Assembly (NCBI RefSeq): GCF_000524195.1 | Contig: NW_020170479.1 | Coordinates: 45,683 to 109,682 of the forward strand | Direction of reading: 5' to 3' | Length of the DNA stretch: 64,000 nt | Origin: Echinococcus granulosus | Lineage: Eukaryota; Platyhelminthes; Cestoda; Cyclophyllidea; Taeniidae | Shown: positions 1-11,800 of the stretch, piece after piece | Layout of the letters: every line of letters starts with the position of its first letter | How positions within the stretch are numbered: the first letter of the stretch is position 1 | The notes under the pieces: generated by a model | Database searches by the model: none | What the model was told of the DNA's origin: nothing | Seen by the model: the letters and a program-made list of their open reading frames with translations, nothing else | Made by a program: the position numbers and the translations under genes

Positions 1-3000
1 ACACGTGCATGGGTACCATGCTCTTCATCAATTCTTGTGTGTTGCGAGTCGAAAGCCAATTAATAGGTATCTAGGATTAAGTAACTCTTTTTTCACAAAA
101 TCAAAAGATGACAAACTGCGCAAGCTATAACTGAAGTAATTATAATTAGGGTTTTCCTTATTAAAATCCATATTTTGTATAAAAATTTAAGTGCCCTGTT
201 TATGTCAATGTTTTCTGCCATGCGTATATTCTCAAACTTGTAGTCAGCAGAAACAATCGCTGTTTAATTTGTCTAAATATTAAGAGGACGCATCATTGGG
301 GAAGTAAAACAAGTGGAAGCTCTCTTTCTCCAGTTGGATTTGCGTGCCAAGATGCAATTTAACTGTATGCTACTATTTATTGCTCAATATAATTTCCAAC
401 TTAATTTTTGAGCTAAATTTCGTTAAACTTCCATGACTACGGAAAGTACAATCAATTAGTATGAGACAAAAAAGAAAACGCGCTTATTCTAACACTAAAT
501 TACTATCATCCTTTGCTTTTGAAGCATCTTCACTAAAACAAATTAAAACTAACCAATCTTCATTTTTTTTACGTTATTGGAAATCTGGAATATCCAAATA
601 AATTTTAATTGCCTGCCTTCTGCACAATTTTAATGACACCTCAACTCAATGCCAAATTTCATTGTGAAGATTTTGAGACTGAAGGCTACACCCATGCTTA
701 GCATCATTGAGATTTAAATGCCTTCATCAGTAGTACCACTACGTGCCTCAGGCGCTGCCCCCACGGCAGTCGACAAGCTGTCGTACTGTATGCAATTCGT
801 ATATGCCTTACTTGGCTGTGTTATTGTTATAGTCAACTGGACGCCTTATACGAGACAATGTGGAAATGCAATCACTCACTTTAATAGAACTCCATTTGGG
901 GCTCCATAACTTAGACAAGTAATTGACAAGTAAGCTATTGCAATAACTTCTTATCCTGAATTTTAACTTAGAAACTAAGATGCTAACATCAAGTGCAAAT
1001 AGATGTCGGTGATGTCATTCCTCAGGTTAAGAGGAAAAAAAATAAGTATAAATAATATTTAGTTTAGCAGAAAGTCGTCATTGCGTACGAAAATCTGAAA
1101 AGCGGCAATTTTGAATCTAATTATAGGAGGGTCTTCCAATTTTTACTCTTAGCTTTTTATGAAAACAAGAGACAAGCAGACATGCCTACATAGCTATTAC
1201 AAAATGTCCCAACACACCGAAAAAATCACCAGAACTCTTAAAGCCTACAGATATTAGAGATACGCCCAGACCAGTACCGTAATTGTGACTGCTTTAGAAA
1301 GAAATTCGTTAAAAAAGGCAACAAATATACTTTCCAATATATCGCTATACACCTACGCACGCATTTAAACATGCAGTCTGGAAATCTCAATTGGACGCGC
1401 TTGTCATATGACGGAAAAATCCGAGGCAAGTAAATGAATGAACATTAACGGATTAGAAGTAAGAATGTGAACCCCTCTTTATACCATCCAACTCACAAAA
1501 GCACCCTCAATTTGGGTGTGGATACGACAGAGAAAATATATACATTTCTTGCTGTGAACTTATAACTTCATAACCTCTGGCGAAACCTCACATCCTTTCT
1601 CTTCTTTAATTAATTTCACTTAGCACTAATATGGCTTATTACAACTTCGAGGCTTGCACACAGACCAATCATTGCATTTCCAATCGCAAGTTGTCAAGCG
1701 GAGGATATCAGTTTAAAATACGTGTTATTCATAATAAATTCAGTTGTCTTCTATAAAATGGAAAGTATAAATAAAAAAACAGCATGATTTAATCAAAATG
1801 GGAATCAATAAGCTATCTTAGCCTTTTACTTGATGTCGATTTCACCAGCGTCCTTTTCTGCTTGCTAATTCAAACGTTTCTCTTCCCTAAATTCATCTAG
1901 ACATTGACGAATTGAAATGAAAATCTGAGAGGAGAGAGCCTTGTGCCAGAAGCAGTCGTGTAGTGAATTCCTGCTCCACTCACGTGCACGCACTTCACAG
2001 TATTGATCTCAACCGCAGCTAAAATGACATTTTGATATTAACGCATCACTCTTTTTACTTGCTAACAATTGTGAAGCTGTGTAATAGGGAGGTCAAGCAA
2101 CTCACTTATATGGATTTTGAAAAATTGACGGAAGGTCTTTAACTTACCATATACAGATATTAGGTTAAATGAATTGTTACTCGACAAAAGGTTCATAGAT
2201 TTGTTGGGTTTACTATGAGATTTTCGTTAATTAATGAATAATTGGTAGAAAAATTCATGAAGTGTATAAAAACGAGGTTTTTTAAAGCACATGTATTTTA
2301 TTGCTTAAAGCTTCATTGTATTTTGATCCTTGGTAGAACACCATGGGGTGACATAAACCTAATTTGGCTCCTTATATCAAAGTTTGTGCTTTTCTAAGCT
2401 TGTACACGAAAAAACTTTAGTGCGATTCACCGTCTAATAAACACCAATTTGATGAATAGTTTGAGAATAGATTATTTAATTCCAATTGCTTTAATGATAT
2501 TTTTCACCTTTCCTCATCCATTTCACCGCTAGTGCTCCATTTATGAGCATCGTATTTCGCATATGCATTTATGGGGGCTTAAGGCAACATCTCTAAGTTT
2601 AAACAGATCTACTGTGTTCTCCCTATATAAAGTCGAATATTTCTGTTTTGGTTTACAAGTACAATTAAGTTAGATCTATATAGTTATAAATTATATTAAT
2701 CTAACAGTTCACAAAACCATTCGTTTTTTTATGCAAGCTTTAGACTGTCTTCATTTCCATTGAAATAAATTGACCAACCTGCTTAAATATTTTATTTCAG
2801 ATTCAGTTATTCGTAGCGCATGTATTATAAAAATACTATACACTATTGTTGGGGTATGCCTTTTGGACTAGAGGCATTCAGCAAATACGAATCGCATGAC
2901 TGATCGGATACTATGGGCCTCCGTGGAGTAAATGTACTCTGAACACTTGCAACCGTAATACATTTACTTCTTTTATTATCACTATCCAATAAAGCATGTC

Positions 3001-6000
3001 CTTGTCCACCCTATCTGCTTGTTCCATATATATGAAGACTGAGGTGGAGGAGGGAAACACCGACTTTTGCATAGGTACCTGTGGGGCAATATTTTCAGCA
3101 AAGGTTCTGGAAACGCACTGTTAATTTAACTTGCTTGGTAGAAAGAATTAAAGAAAAAATTTAAGATGCAGTCACCATTACCAGTAGATTTCAGCAATGA
3201 TCGGAATATCACGCCTTGCATGTTAAGTAAAGAATCAGCTGCTATATCCAATGCTAATCCATCATCGGATTCAAGCAAATTTTACGTATAGGCCTCAGTG
3301 TTTCACCGAAATCATCGCGAAATCTGTGATTAATTTACTGGCTACAGGGAAACCATTACAGAAAAAAATTCAAAAGCATAATCAAGCCCACTGAATATAA
3401 AGGAATCACAAGAATCGATTAATTTCCCCTAATACTCTTCACAAAAATAAAACCACCTCCTATCTACCTACCTACCTCGAAAGTGTTTAAAGGTCAATCA
3501 GTTTTCACTCATTGAGGCATTTAATCCAACTTTAGTACTCATGCATCAATAATTAAAGGATTTAAAGCAATTTACAGGCTGACTAATTGCTTCTTATCTT
3601 CGTATATCTACCTTCTTGTGTTCTGTCTAGTATTTTGGGTTTGTCTTTTCAAATGTTACGATGTTTCCTAATACAACCTAATTTTCGCATTCCAAATGAT
3701 AATTTGTATTGGTACTTAAAATGATGTTGAAGTGATGTAAGCTTGAAACATGAGAATGTGTTCGTAGGTGTATAAGTTAGGCATCAGGAACTACAATTCC
3801 AATTAACCCCAAGCAGGTTGTCATTATTAATGATAATTCAAAAGGTCTAATTGTCGTTTATTAATGGCCATGATTGACACCCAGTTTTAGCTTACAACAC
3901 GTGTTGCTCTTTTCAGTTGGTTAAGGTGCAGATAAATTTATTCCTCTCTAGCGGTAAATAGCACTGAATGTTGTCCCTGACAAAACGATTCGGAACTACC
4001 TAGGTCAAATTGACTTGTACCACCTGCATATTTTTGAGTGTTTCATTAATAAATGGGAAGCTATTCAGATCATTTGTAGGCCGTAAAAGAGCACTTTAAA
4101 GTGAGCGCAGACAATAAGCTGCATTGTGTAAGGCTCTTTTAGTTAAAACATGTCGTTGCAGCGAGTAAGACAGGAAATAGCATAAACTTTTTGAAGTTCT
4201 TAAATTTGGCTTGTAGGGTAAACACGTTCAGTGTTGCCTTTGCTGTAACTTTTGGCATTATGATTTTTTGCTAGTTTCTGCTCACTTTTAGAGAAAAGTG
4301 GGCGTATAAAATGGAAGTTTAAACATGAAGATTTTTCACACGGATTTGTGTAAGAAAATTGGAAGTGAATTGTGACTACTAATCCTGGCCACCAATGGTT
4401 AGTGAAAAAGAAATGCCCAAGGCATTAGCTAGCATTGCGGAGAGATCCAGCCAGATGTTTGAATTAATACACACCTGCGGCGGCTAGGTTTAAATTTGGC
4501 TTATTTTGCATGATGAACGACTGTCTTGTCTTTTAATATGGAAAAAAAATAGGAAGTCATCTATGAATTGTTGCATTGAGGCTTAAAAGTGTGAATTTAA
4601 AACCAATTAAAGCAGAAAGGTCTCAAATTTAGTATCTTTACAAATTTTGAAAAAAAAATAAGTCGAGGAGCAGCTACAGGACGAGGTTTACTAGAAAATT
4701 TAGCTACTTCATTTCTGGCAACTTTAGGGTTACTTCGACAGTTAGGTACTTGACAAAATAATTTCACCCAAAGGGAATTGGTACCGCACTCAATCTAGCT
4801 CCAACTACGCTTCGGATGACAATCATAAAAATATTGGACACAATGCTTAACTGCTTTGTTATTTCATCCTCAACTATTGCAGACTTGACTCATAATGGAA
4901 TCCTGTGTAACCCTTGTTTGTGAACAGATTTGTTAACTGCAAGAAACAGACTAACCTTGAGTTATTTTGATATGTCAACAGTGATACACAATTCTCTATA
5001 TTGGTGACGAAAAGAGTCTTCCTACACCCAGTACTTCCTTGAGTCCTTCAACACCAGAATCAAATTACTTAACTACTTTCTGGGCGGCGTATTTTGGTAC
5101 AGGGTACAGTACCTGCCTTAACGGCAACGCATATTTTGCAAGAAAACTTTGTTGCTTTGGAACCACCCCTATTTTACGACTCAGACGAGCCTAAAACACT
5201 TCAAAGTAAACAGACTTTGTATGGTGTGAAGATCTGAAATACGAAAATACTAGAGGGTACCATGAAGAACACAGCATCAAAACAGCCTGAAGTACTTGAC
5301 ATTATTTCTACAAGTTAAAGCAGGTTCTTTGCGTGAAGTATTTATCAGCTTAAATAAGTAAAATTACGTTTTTACTTTTAGTTGAATATCCTCCAGAAAT
5401 GAAAAATATTATCCTTTTGATTAGTTTAAGATGAATAATTAACAAAACTCTAAGAGGTGGACAGAAGAAGCAAAATAATTATTCGCATATTATACTGCCA
5501 CGAAAAAAGCTATTCTATTGTAAAACTCCTGAAAAAAATTACAAATGTTAAATTTTTTGCACTCACGTCTTTAAATCACCTTTAGATACTTCATAAACAG
5601 CATGAGAACTTTGCATAACTTGCATCCATTGAAAAGGCTTCATTTTTACCGGAATTCGATTTGGTTTTCAAATAAAGATTACACTATTTAAAATGCAAAA
5701 CTTTGTCATACCTAGACACGCAGTACAGCTAAAGCAATGCAGACAGAATTTAATCGTCTAAAGTAGTTTTGAATTTGCAATAAAATGACAAATAGGTCTT
5801 TGTGAACGACTTGGAAGGAGCGATTGTCAGGGGGACTTAAAGATTAGCAAAGATTTTTAGGTTGGAAACAGTGATTAGTTGATGTAAACCCATCTTTGAC
5901 CGTTGAAGTAATGCTGAAAAAAGTAATCTATGTTGGGTTTAAAACTTTGTTATTAAATTTAGAGCCTCCTCCGACAGTGATAAAGCTACCTCGATCACTG

Positions 6001-6150
6001 AATCGCGATAAGTTAGCACGTGTCTACATCGACCATGATCTGTCCGCACGTGATTCTAACCGTGAACCCATAAATCACATTCACCGACAAAACACGTTTC
6101 AGTGTTTGAGTGTGCGAGTGACAGAGTCTGAGAGTGAGAGGGAGAAGGTT
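1..6150. other. Intergenic, no gene recognised
   Basis: This AT-rich stretch has no open frame with codon character or flanking splice sites that I can defend. The frame at 718-909 is short and isolated. The frame at 5896-6183 just precedes the CYHR1-like start and is more likely 5' UTR or promoter-proximal sequence. A short perfect inverted repeat lies at 2927-2936 and 2959-2968, and there is a small CTAC tandem run near 3460. The last few hundred bases probably hold the promoter and 5' UTR of the downstream gene, but no TATA-type element is convincing. Confidence 0.5.
2927..2968. repeat. Short perfect inverted repeat (10-bp arms)
   Basis: AGTAAATGTA at 2927-2936 is matched by its exact reverse complement at 2959-2968, leaving a loop of 22 nt. 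It may be chance in AT-rich DNA or a remnant of a mobile element; no flanking target duplication was recognised. Confidence 0.35.
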
Positions 6151-6154
6151 AGAC

Positions 6155-7582
6155 ATGCACACCTTCCAGATGGAGATGAATAACAATTCTCAGGAGGAGG
6201 TGCCCACACCACTAGATCTCACAGTTAATTCCTCCGCCTCCACCACCACTGGCATTAACGCGGCCACTTCGCCCACCAAAATACAACCGTCACAACTAAA
6301 TGATCTCAACCATGTGATTCAATCCATCCGTGAGGTAATCTCCTGCTGCGCCTGTTTCAATTCCGACTTCGGCATGAAGGAGTGCGCAAATGGTCACCTT
6401 CTCTGCCATACGTGTTTCCTCACCCTTCGACAGGATGATCACCCACAATGCCCCACCTGTCGAGCCATCCTCTACCCCGACAGCAGACGCGCCCTAACAG
6501 CGCAAAAAGTTCTCTCCGAACTGCCCGACGTCTGCTTAGAGTGCGGGCAGATGATGCTGCACAAGGATCTTGTAGGACATAAGCTCAACACCTGCCCTAA
6601 GCGTCGTGTCTCCTGCGGTCTCGCACCCTTAGGGTGTACGTGGTGCGGCAGTGCGGAGGAATACCACGGCCATTACGAGGATTGTGGAGTGCGTCGGTGC
6701 CTTCAAGAACGTCCCCTGGAAGAGAGCCTCTCCAACGTGCTTGCACGATTTAGACGGAGGGAGCAGATGTTGCGAGAGATGTTTACCTGCTTTTCGGCCG
6801 TTTTTAGACATTTGGAGGGTTTTGAACTCCAGTCGGTATGCGTCCCTCTTTCACTAGCACGGGTTACCCCCGGTAGACTGGTCTTCAAGAGCGATCAATT
6901 CCATGGAAGTCAGTCTCGCTGGACACTGAAGTTGATAGTACGATTTGATGACGAAGGTGCCGAAGAAATCTCTACACCCACCGTCTCTAATGTTGGCGAC
7001 CCTATCGCTTCGGATACCTCGGAAATGCAAGAGGTTTTTGAGACAGGTGTGGAAACTGTGGAACAGGTTAACGGTTTACATGATTCCACAGAAAACACTC
7101 CATCATCACAAAATGAGGAAACGAATTCTTCGCACCGTCCACGAAGGATATTTCGTTTTATGGGAACACAACGCACACGACCATATCCAGATTGGAGACA
7201 AACAAGAAATGGGAGCAACAGCAGTAACAACCCCAATGGAGGAGGTGGGTCGGAGAATGGTTGCATCCAGTCAGACCAGTCTCAATTTGGAGAAATAAGT
7301 TTCGCAATAACGAAGGAAAATAGCCCAGGGATAGGAAGGAAGAACTATGCCTTTATTCCACTGCAAATTGAGTCGGCGGAGACAGGTGCTCAAGTGAGTG
7401 TTCGGCCGATGATTTCAATGTACCGATTTGCATCGCGGGGGGAGAGAACTGGGGCATTTAGCTTATATCCCATGCGGTGGCGGTACTTGACAAATTTGCG
7501 AGAACTGAAGGCCTGTCGTCTGATTAACATGGAGATGGTGATTGCACGAAAACTGGTAGATGAGCAAGCAGAGCAGGTATAG
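6155..7582 (+). CDS. CYHR1: CYHR1/ZTRAF1-like RING and TRAF-type zinc-finger protein, single exon
   Basis: A 475-residue protein resembling cysteine and histidine-rich protein 1 (ZTRAF1), a RING/TRAF-like family of poorly known function. A RING-type cluster spans about residues 64-102 (CCAC, then CANGHLLCHTC, then CPTC). The family signature SELPDVCLECG follows, then a SIAH/TRAF-type Cys/His cluster at about 127-177. The rest aligns in outline with the TRAF-like C-terminal half, including a terminal block (RYLTNLRELKACRL) like the vertebrate end. An acidic, Ser/Asn/Gly-rich insert of roughly 100 residues (about 265-375) splits the TRAF-like part and makes the protein longer than typical members. 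The start is the first ATG of the frame; the frame itself opens further upstream from GTG. No intron is needed, unlike the neighbours. E3 ligase activity is possible from the RING but not shown. Confidence 0.82.
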   Translation: MHTFQMEMNNNSQEEVPTPLDLTVNSSASTTTGINAATSPTKIQPSQLNDLNHVIQSIREVISCCACFNSDFGMKECANGHLLCHTCFLTLRQDDHPQCPTCRAILYPDSRRALTAQKVLSELPDVCLECGQMMLHKDLVGHKLNTCPKRRVSCGLAPLGCTWCGSAEEYHGHYEDCGVRRCLQERPLEESLSNVLARFRRREQMLREMFTCFSAVFRHLEGFELQSVCVPLSLARVTPGRLVFKSDQFHGSQSRWTLKLIVRFDDEGAEEISTPTVSNVGDPIASDTSEMQEVFETGVETVEQVNGLHDSTENTPSSQNEETNSSHRPRRIFRFMGTQRTRPYPDWRQTRNGSNSSNNPNGGGGSENGCIQSDQSQFGEISFAITKENSPGIGRKNYAFIPLQIESAETGAQVSVRPMISMYRFASRGERTGAFSLYPMRWRYLTNLRELKACRLINMEMVIARKLVDEQAEQV

Positions 7583-7756
7583 AGCCGGTGGAGGTTATCA
7601 CCGACGTCACCACTATCGTCATTAAAGTGGGCGATGCTAATGATAGGCATGCACCGAAGTTGCGTTCGGGTTTCAGTTGCAGAGATGGTTGAATTGAGAA
7701 AGCCACCCTCTGTGCACTTGTCTGTGTGTATGTGTGCATTTGTTCGTCCTATATCG

Positions 7757-7766
7757 AATAAATAAA
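7757..7766 (+). terminator. Overlapping polyadenylation signals of the CYHR1-like gene
   Basis: Two overlapping AATAAA hexamers (7757-7762 and 7761-7766) lie about 175 nt after the TAG stop at 7580-7582. This spacing suits the 3' end of the CYHR1-like transcript. Confidence 0.6.
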
Positions 7767-8054
7767 TGAAAAAGATTGTGATCACTGTGCTGCTCCAAGT
7801 GGAGTACACAGAAGCTGACTTATTTTGCCTCCATTTAGCCTAGATTAATATCAAAGAAAAAAAAGTTTTAAAATCAAATCTCTGAAATAAATACGGCTAG
7901 TGCACAAAGATTGTACATAAATAAAATTTATACTTATTTTATTATAATACAACTTCCCACCTAAATACACTGAATCCATGGAATTCGAGACTTCGATCGC
8001 CATCCTGATGCCATGACATTCAGGTCTTCTTAATTACTTAAACCTTTTCAATGA

Positions 8055-8892
8055 AGTGCCTTAAGGGTGAGCTGGACTGCTTAGCTAGTGACCTTGGAAC
8101 GAATATTCCTGACCCTACACGGTACTACAGTTAGACGTCATGGTTCCTGTTCAGTGACCATCATGAATCGGTTTGGAAAGCAAATTACCATCCCTGGTAG
8201 CTTTGCTCTTCAGCAAAAACTAGAAGTTTCCTGGGTTAAAACGATTCCGCAATGCGATCTAAGTAGGGCTGACTTCCTCTGTAACGAAGCCGCCTACATG
8301 ATAGAGTTGCAATCGGACCCATACAGTGTTTAAGTGGGCGACCACGACACCATCGAAAGCGGTATTCCTATCTCGATGTATATGAAAGCCACAGACAAAA
8401 ATGGTTCTTACTCTCCTGTTAAGGATGGAACCTTCGTTTGTGCCCAACTAAATATTTAATTTAAACCTCACTTCAAATTGGTGAAAATTGGCGAAAATTC
8501 TGTAAAATTTCGTTGGTCAGTTAGCGCCCCCACATATCCAATCGAATCAAGTAATGACAGCGAATCTGACCAAATAGGATGAACAGACTTTATTACATTT
8601 CGGCCATTAATATCACAGCTTCCTCAGTGGTAGCCCACAAATGAACAAAGCCACATTATCAAAGTACCATGTCTGCGTTGCGATTGTTGACGCTGTGATA
8701 GACACGTTAACAAAAAAGGGATACACTGAGGACTATGAGGCGGTTAGAATAATAAGAGATGGTAATAAAAAGAGGGCGACTAGCGCTGCTCCAAATTCAG
8801 AGTTTCCTGAGGCACCAATTTCAGTTCAGCCAGGGTCACGTCGTCCGACAGATTCGCAGTCAACTGAAATCGCAAAACTCACGTTATTTAGA
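8055..8892 (+). pseudogene. Degenerate fibronectin type III-like coding relic
   Basis: In one frame the translation has FN3-like features: LRVSWTA near the start, GIPISMYMKATDKNGSYSPV with the typical E/F-strand spacing, and a later GENSVKFRWSV B-strand motif. That frame holds stops at 8082-8084, 8331-8333, 8457-8459, 8580-8582 and 8631-8633. It then gives way to the next frame at about 8641, where the FN3-like pattern resumes (YHVCVAIVDAVID). I read this as a decayed copy of a gene with at least two FN3 domains. It lies in the inferred 3' flank of FAF1, on the opposite strand. The FN3 reading rests on motif spacing only; it could instead be several small exons of a live gene, but splice sites around the stops are not convincing. 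Confidence 0.42.
8589..8594 (-). terminator. Candidate polyadenylation signal of FAF1
   Basis: The minus strand reads AATAAA here, about 300 nt beyond the FAF1 stop at 8893-8895. It is the nearest canonical hexamer noticed downstream. It lies inside the FN3-like relic, so the FAF1 3' UTR would run through that relic in antisense. Confidence 0.35.
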
Positions 8893-11800
8893 TCACTTAA
8901 GCATCAAGATCATTTGCTTTTTGCAATCATCGCTCACATCAACCCGGGGAAAGGTGGTGAGAAGTTTGAAATCCGCCACAGCGTAGCCTAGCGACTCCAT
9001 ATAGTTCTTTAGATCACGAAGGGTGTCCCTCGCCCTAAAGCGTCGTGTGATCATTCCATTTTGAATGGGCTGTTTCTCCGCGTCAGAGAGGTGCTCGTAG
9101 GAGGGTGGGGAGGGCAAAGTGGTGGGCAGACGGAAGCGCAGAGTGGCCACACCCACAGTACCCACCAGGGGTTCGGGCGGGAGAGCGCGGCCCGAGGCGA
9201 TCTGTCGATTTCGCGCCTCGCGCTGCGCCGCCTCGGCCTGTATTCGCGCTTCCTCTTCACGCTGCGCTGCCTCCGCCTCTTCCCGCTGTTTCGCTTCCAC
9301 CTAAGGGAGCGATAAAGTTGAGGGGAAAAACAGATGAATGGATGAGGTGGTTGAATGAACGTGAATGACTGATCGATTGGAATAGTAACTTAAAAACATT
9401 GATTGAGTAGATGAGCAACCGAACGAACAGATGAATTGTTGATTGAATGGAGTAAATAACAACCGGTTGAGCCCAACAATTAATCAGATAAATGAATAAA
9501 TAACTGATTTAATGAATAGGTCGACAAACAGAAAACTGGGCCATTGAGTGGTTAAGCATAAGGACGAATGGATGAGTGAACGAATAAGTAAAAAATTGAG
9601 TAATTTAGTGACTATTTTAATAATTGACAGGTTGGTTAAAAGGGTAAAGAGACACGCCTCAGCAAACAAAATGACGGCTGATTAATTGAGTTGGTGAGGG
9701 AGCAAGCGAGTTACTGAGAGATCAAGTAAGTGGCTAATCATGAGTTTGAGCAAATAAGCATGATTTGTAGGTCATTAACAAAGACAATTCTTCTGACAGT
9801 TCTTAGCTTTTATGGCTATTTTGATAACACCAGGATGCATTACCTATATTTCACACGCATATTTTGATGTCATGATAGCATCTTATACGAAAAACATTGG
9901 GACAATTTATTTGAAACGTGCAAACAACCTAAAAGAGGCTGACCATCCTCAATTTACAAGATCAACAATTCAGAGAGCAAAATATGGAAAAAGGACTTGT
10001 AAATCTCCTTTTAACAGGCATTTTTAATATTAACAATATGAGAAGTTTGAAAGATTTGACCTAGAACTGAGTCGTCCAGAACAATGTAACGAGCTTTTGA
10101 TGAGATCCATTTAGTGATATGGATACGATCACAAAAAACAGTCAGAGTATAGGACATAAAAGCGATGGTTATTAAACGAAAGACCGAACATGAATTAATG
10201 CGTGATAAAAAACTGGTTGACAGAAGAGATAAGCAGTTGAACAAATGGGTAAATCCATAGGTAAGCAAATGGATGGATTGAATATGAGTCGTTATTGAAT
10301 GATTAATAAATAAGTAGTTGGCTGTGTAGAGTTCCACTTTCCTTTTTTTGCATAGTGGCAATACCTCATTAAAAATCCGCGTAATCTTTCAGCAAACTTT
10401 GTGGGATTAAAAATCGCACAAAAAACTAGCGATAAATTTCTTAATGGTTCACCGAAGAAGGTGAATGTGAATAGATATTAAATAATTTGGTTAATGGTTT
10501 TGAATTTTAGCACAAATGGGTCATACGGAAAAACTTAAACTCAGACGTCAATGGGAGGTCTAACAGGCTGTAAACCATTTGCAGTGAAATTTGAAGATGT
10601 GTCAACTACGTGCAAGATTTAGTGTCACTGCAGTTTCAGCACATACCACTTTCGTTAGACTTTGCATTACATATCTCTGGAACTATGCTCGGAACCTTCT
10701 ACTCACTCTACAGACATGGTCAATACTAGGATTAGTAAAACTGGTGTGCTATTTCCTGTTTGAAATCAAAACTAAAGGCGGTGGCTGATGAGTATTACAA
10801 AAAATAATACTACTGCTTAAGATAAATTAAGTAGGCGTTTTTGCACCCCAGAATACCTTGAGACGATCTTGTTCAAGTGACTCCTTGTAGGCCCGATCCT
10901 GCTCCTCACGCATCATCTCCCGTTCTGCACGTTGAGAATCAGCTTGAACTTCAGGCTGCAGGCGCTCCTGGTACATCACATACTTCTGCCAGAGCTCACT
11001 CACCACATCCTCCGCGTCGAGTTTGCCCTGAGTGTGGGAGAGTGGAGCGGGAGCTGTAGTGGGCGACGCAGAGACGGACTCTAACGGTGGAAAGGCCTCC
11101 ATCGAGTGACTATGATCATCAACTGAGGACCAGGAGTGCGAGGAGACGGGGGTGGTGAAACCGTGGCCAGTCAGAATGGTTATCGCCTCATAAGAACCGC
11201 CCAATTTGCACAACATTATCAGCAATGGAAATTGGTCCGTCTATATTGAGAGTAAAGTAGACGCGGTACTAAAGCTAAATAATTGGGCAACATAAACAGC
11301 TTCATCATGGGTAGAAAGGTTTGTAGACAAAATAGACATGTTTCTTACAAAACAACGATCATCCATTCATGTCAACATAAATTATTGCGAAAATGCCCAA
11401 GAGGTGTTTCCAAGCTCGAAAAACCCCAGTACATGCTAATAACAGAGACAAGGAATTCTCTCCTAAACGAATTCCTAGATGCGTCTTACCAAGTATGAAT
11501 TTGATAGATAAGATTACGTCAATCATTCACCATTTTTATTCATCTTGGATCAATGAAAGTCGGAAATAGCAGTAGAATTTTAAGGATACATTCAAGATTT
11601 CAAGATGAGCTATTTTGCAGGCCACCTAAGTGGCCTTGTTTCGGTGTGAAGAAACCGTAATGATTAAACGAAATTTTACACGCAAAATACCTGCGTTTGA
11701 ATGATCTCGGTGGCAAGGTATTCAAGACGTGGTTGCATCCAATGCAGAACATTAGTCCTTGCCCCGTCGAGAGTAACATCCCAAGGCCAGATCTTAAGCT

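Noticed and set aside
718..909. 63-codon plus-strand frame starting with ATG
   Set aside because: Isolated, no codon character, no splice sites or neighbours; typical of chance frames in this AT-rich stretch.
5896..6183. 95-codon plus-strand frame overlapping the CYHR1-like start
   Set aside because: It overlaps the real start in another frame and has no recognisable motif; most likely 5' UTR. Its frame does not begin with ATG.
6629..7809. Several long frames on both strands inside the CYHR1-like gene
   Set aside because: Shadows of the 475-residue CYHR1-like gene; the sense frame alone carries the RING and TRAF-type motifs.
8641..8991. 116-codon plus-strand frame as an intact gene
   Set aside because: Its first part continues the FN3-like pattern from another frame, and its last third is antisense to the FAF1 exon, so it is better read as part of a relic.
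9051..9368. Overlapping frames on both strands around the last FAF1 exon
   Set aside because: Shadows of the GC-rich FAF1 exon at 8893-9300.
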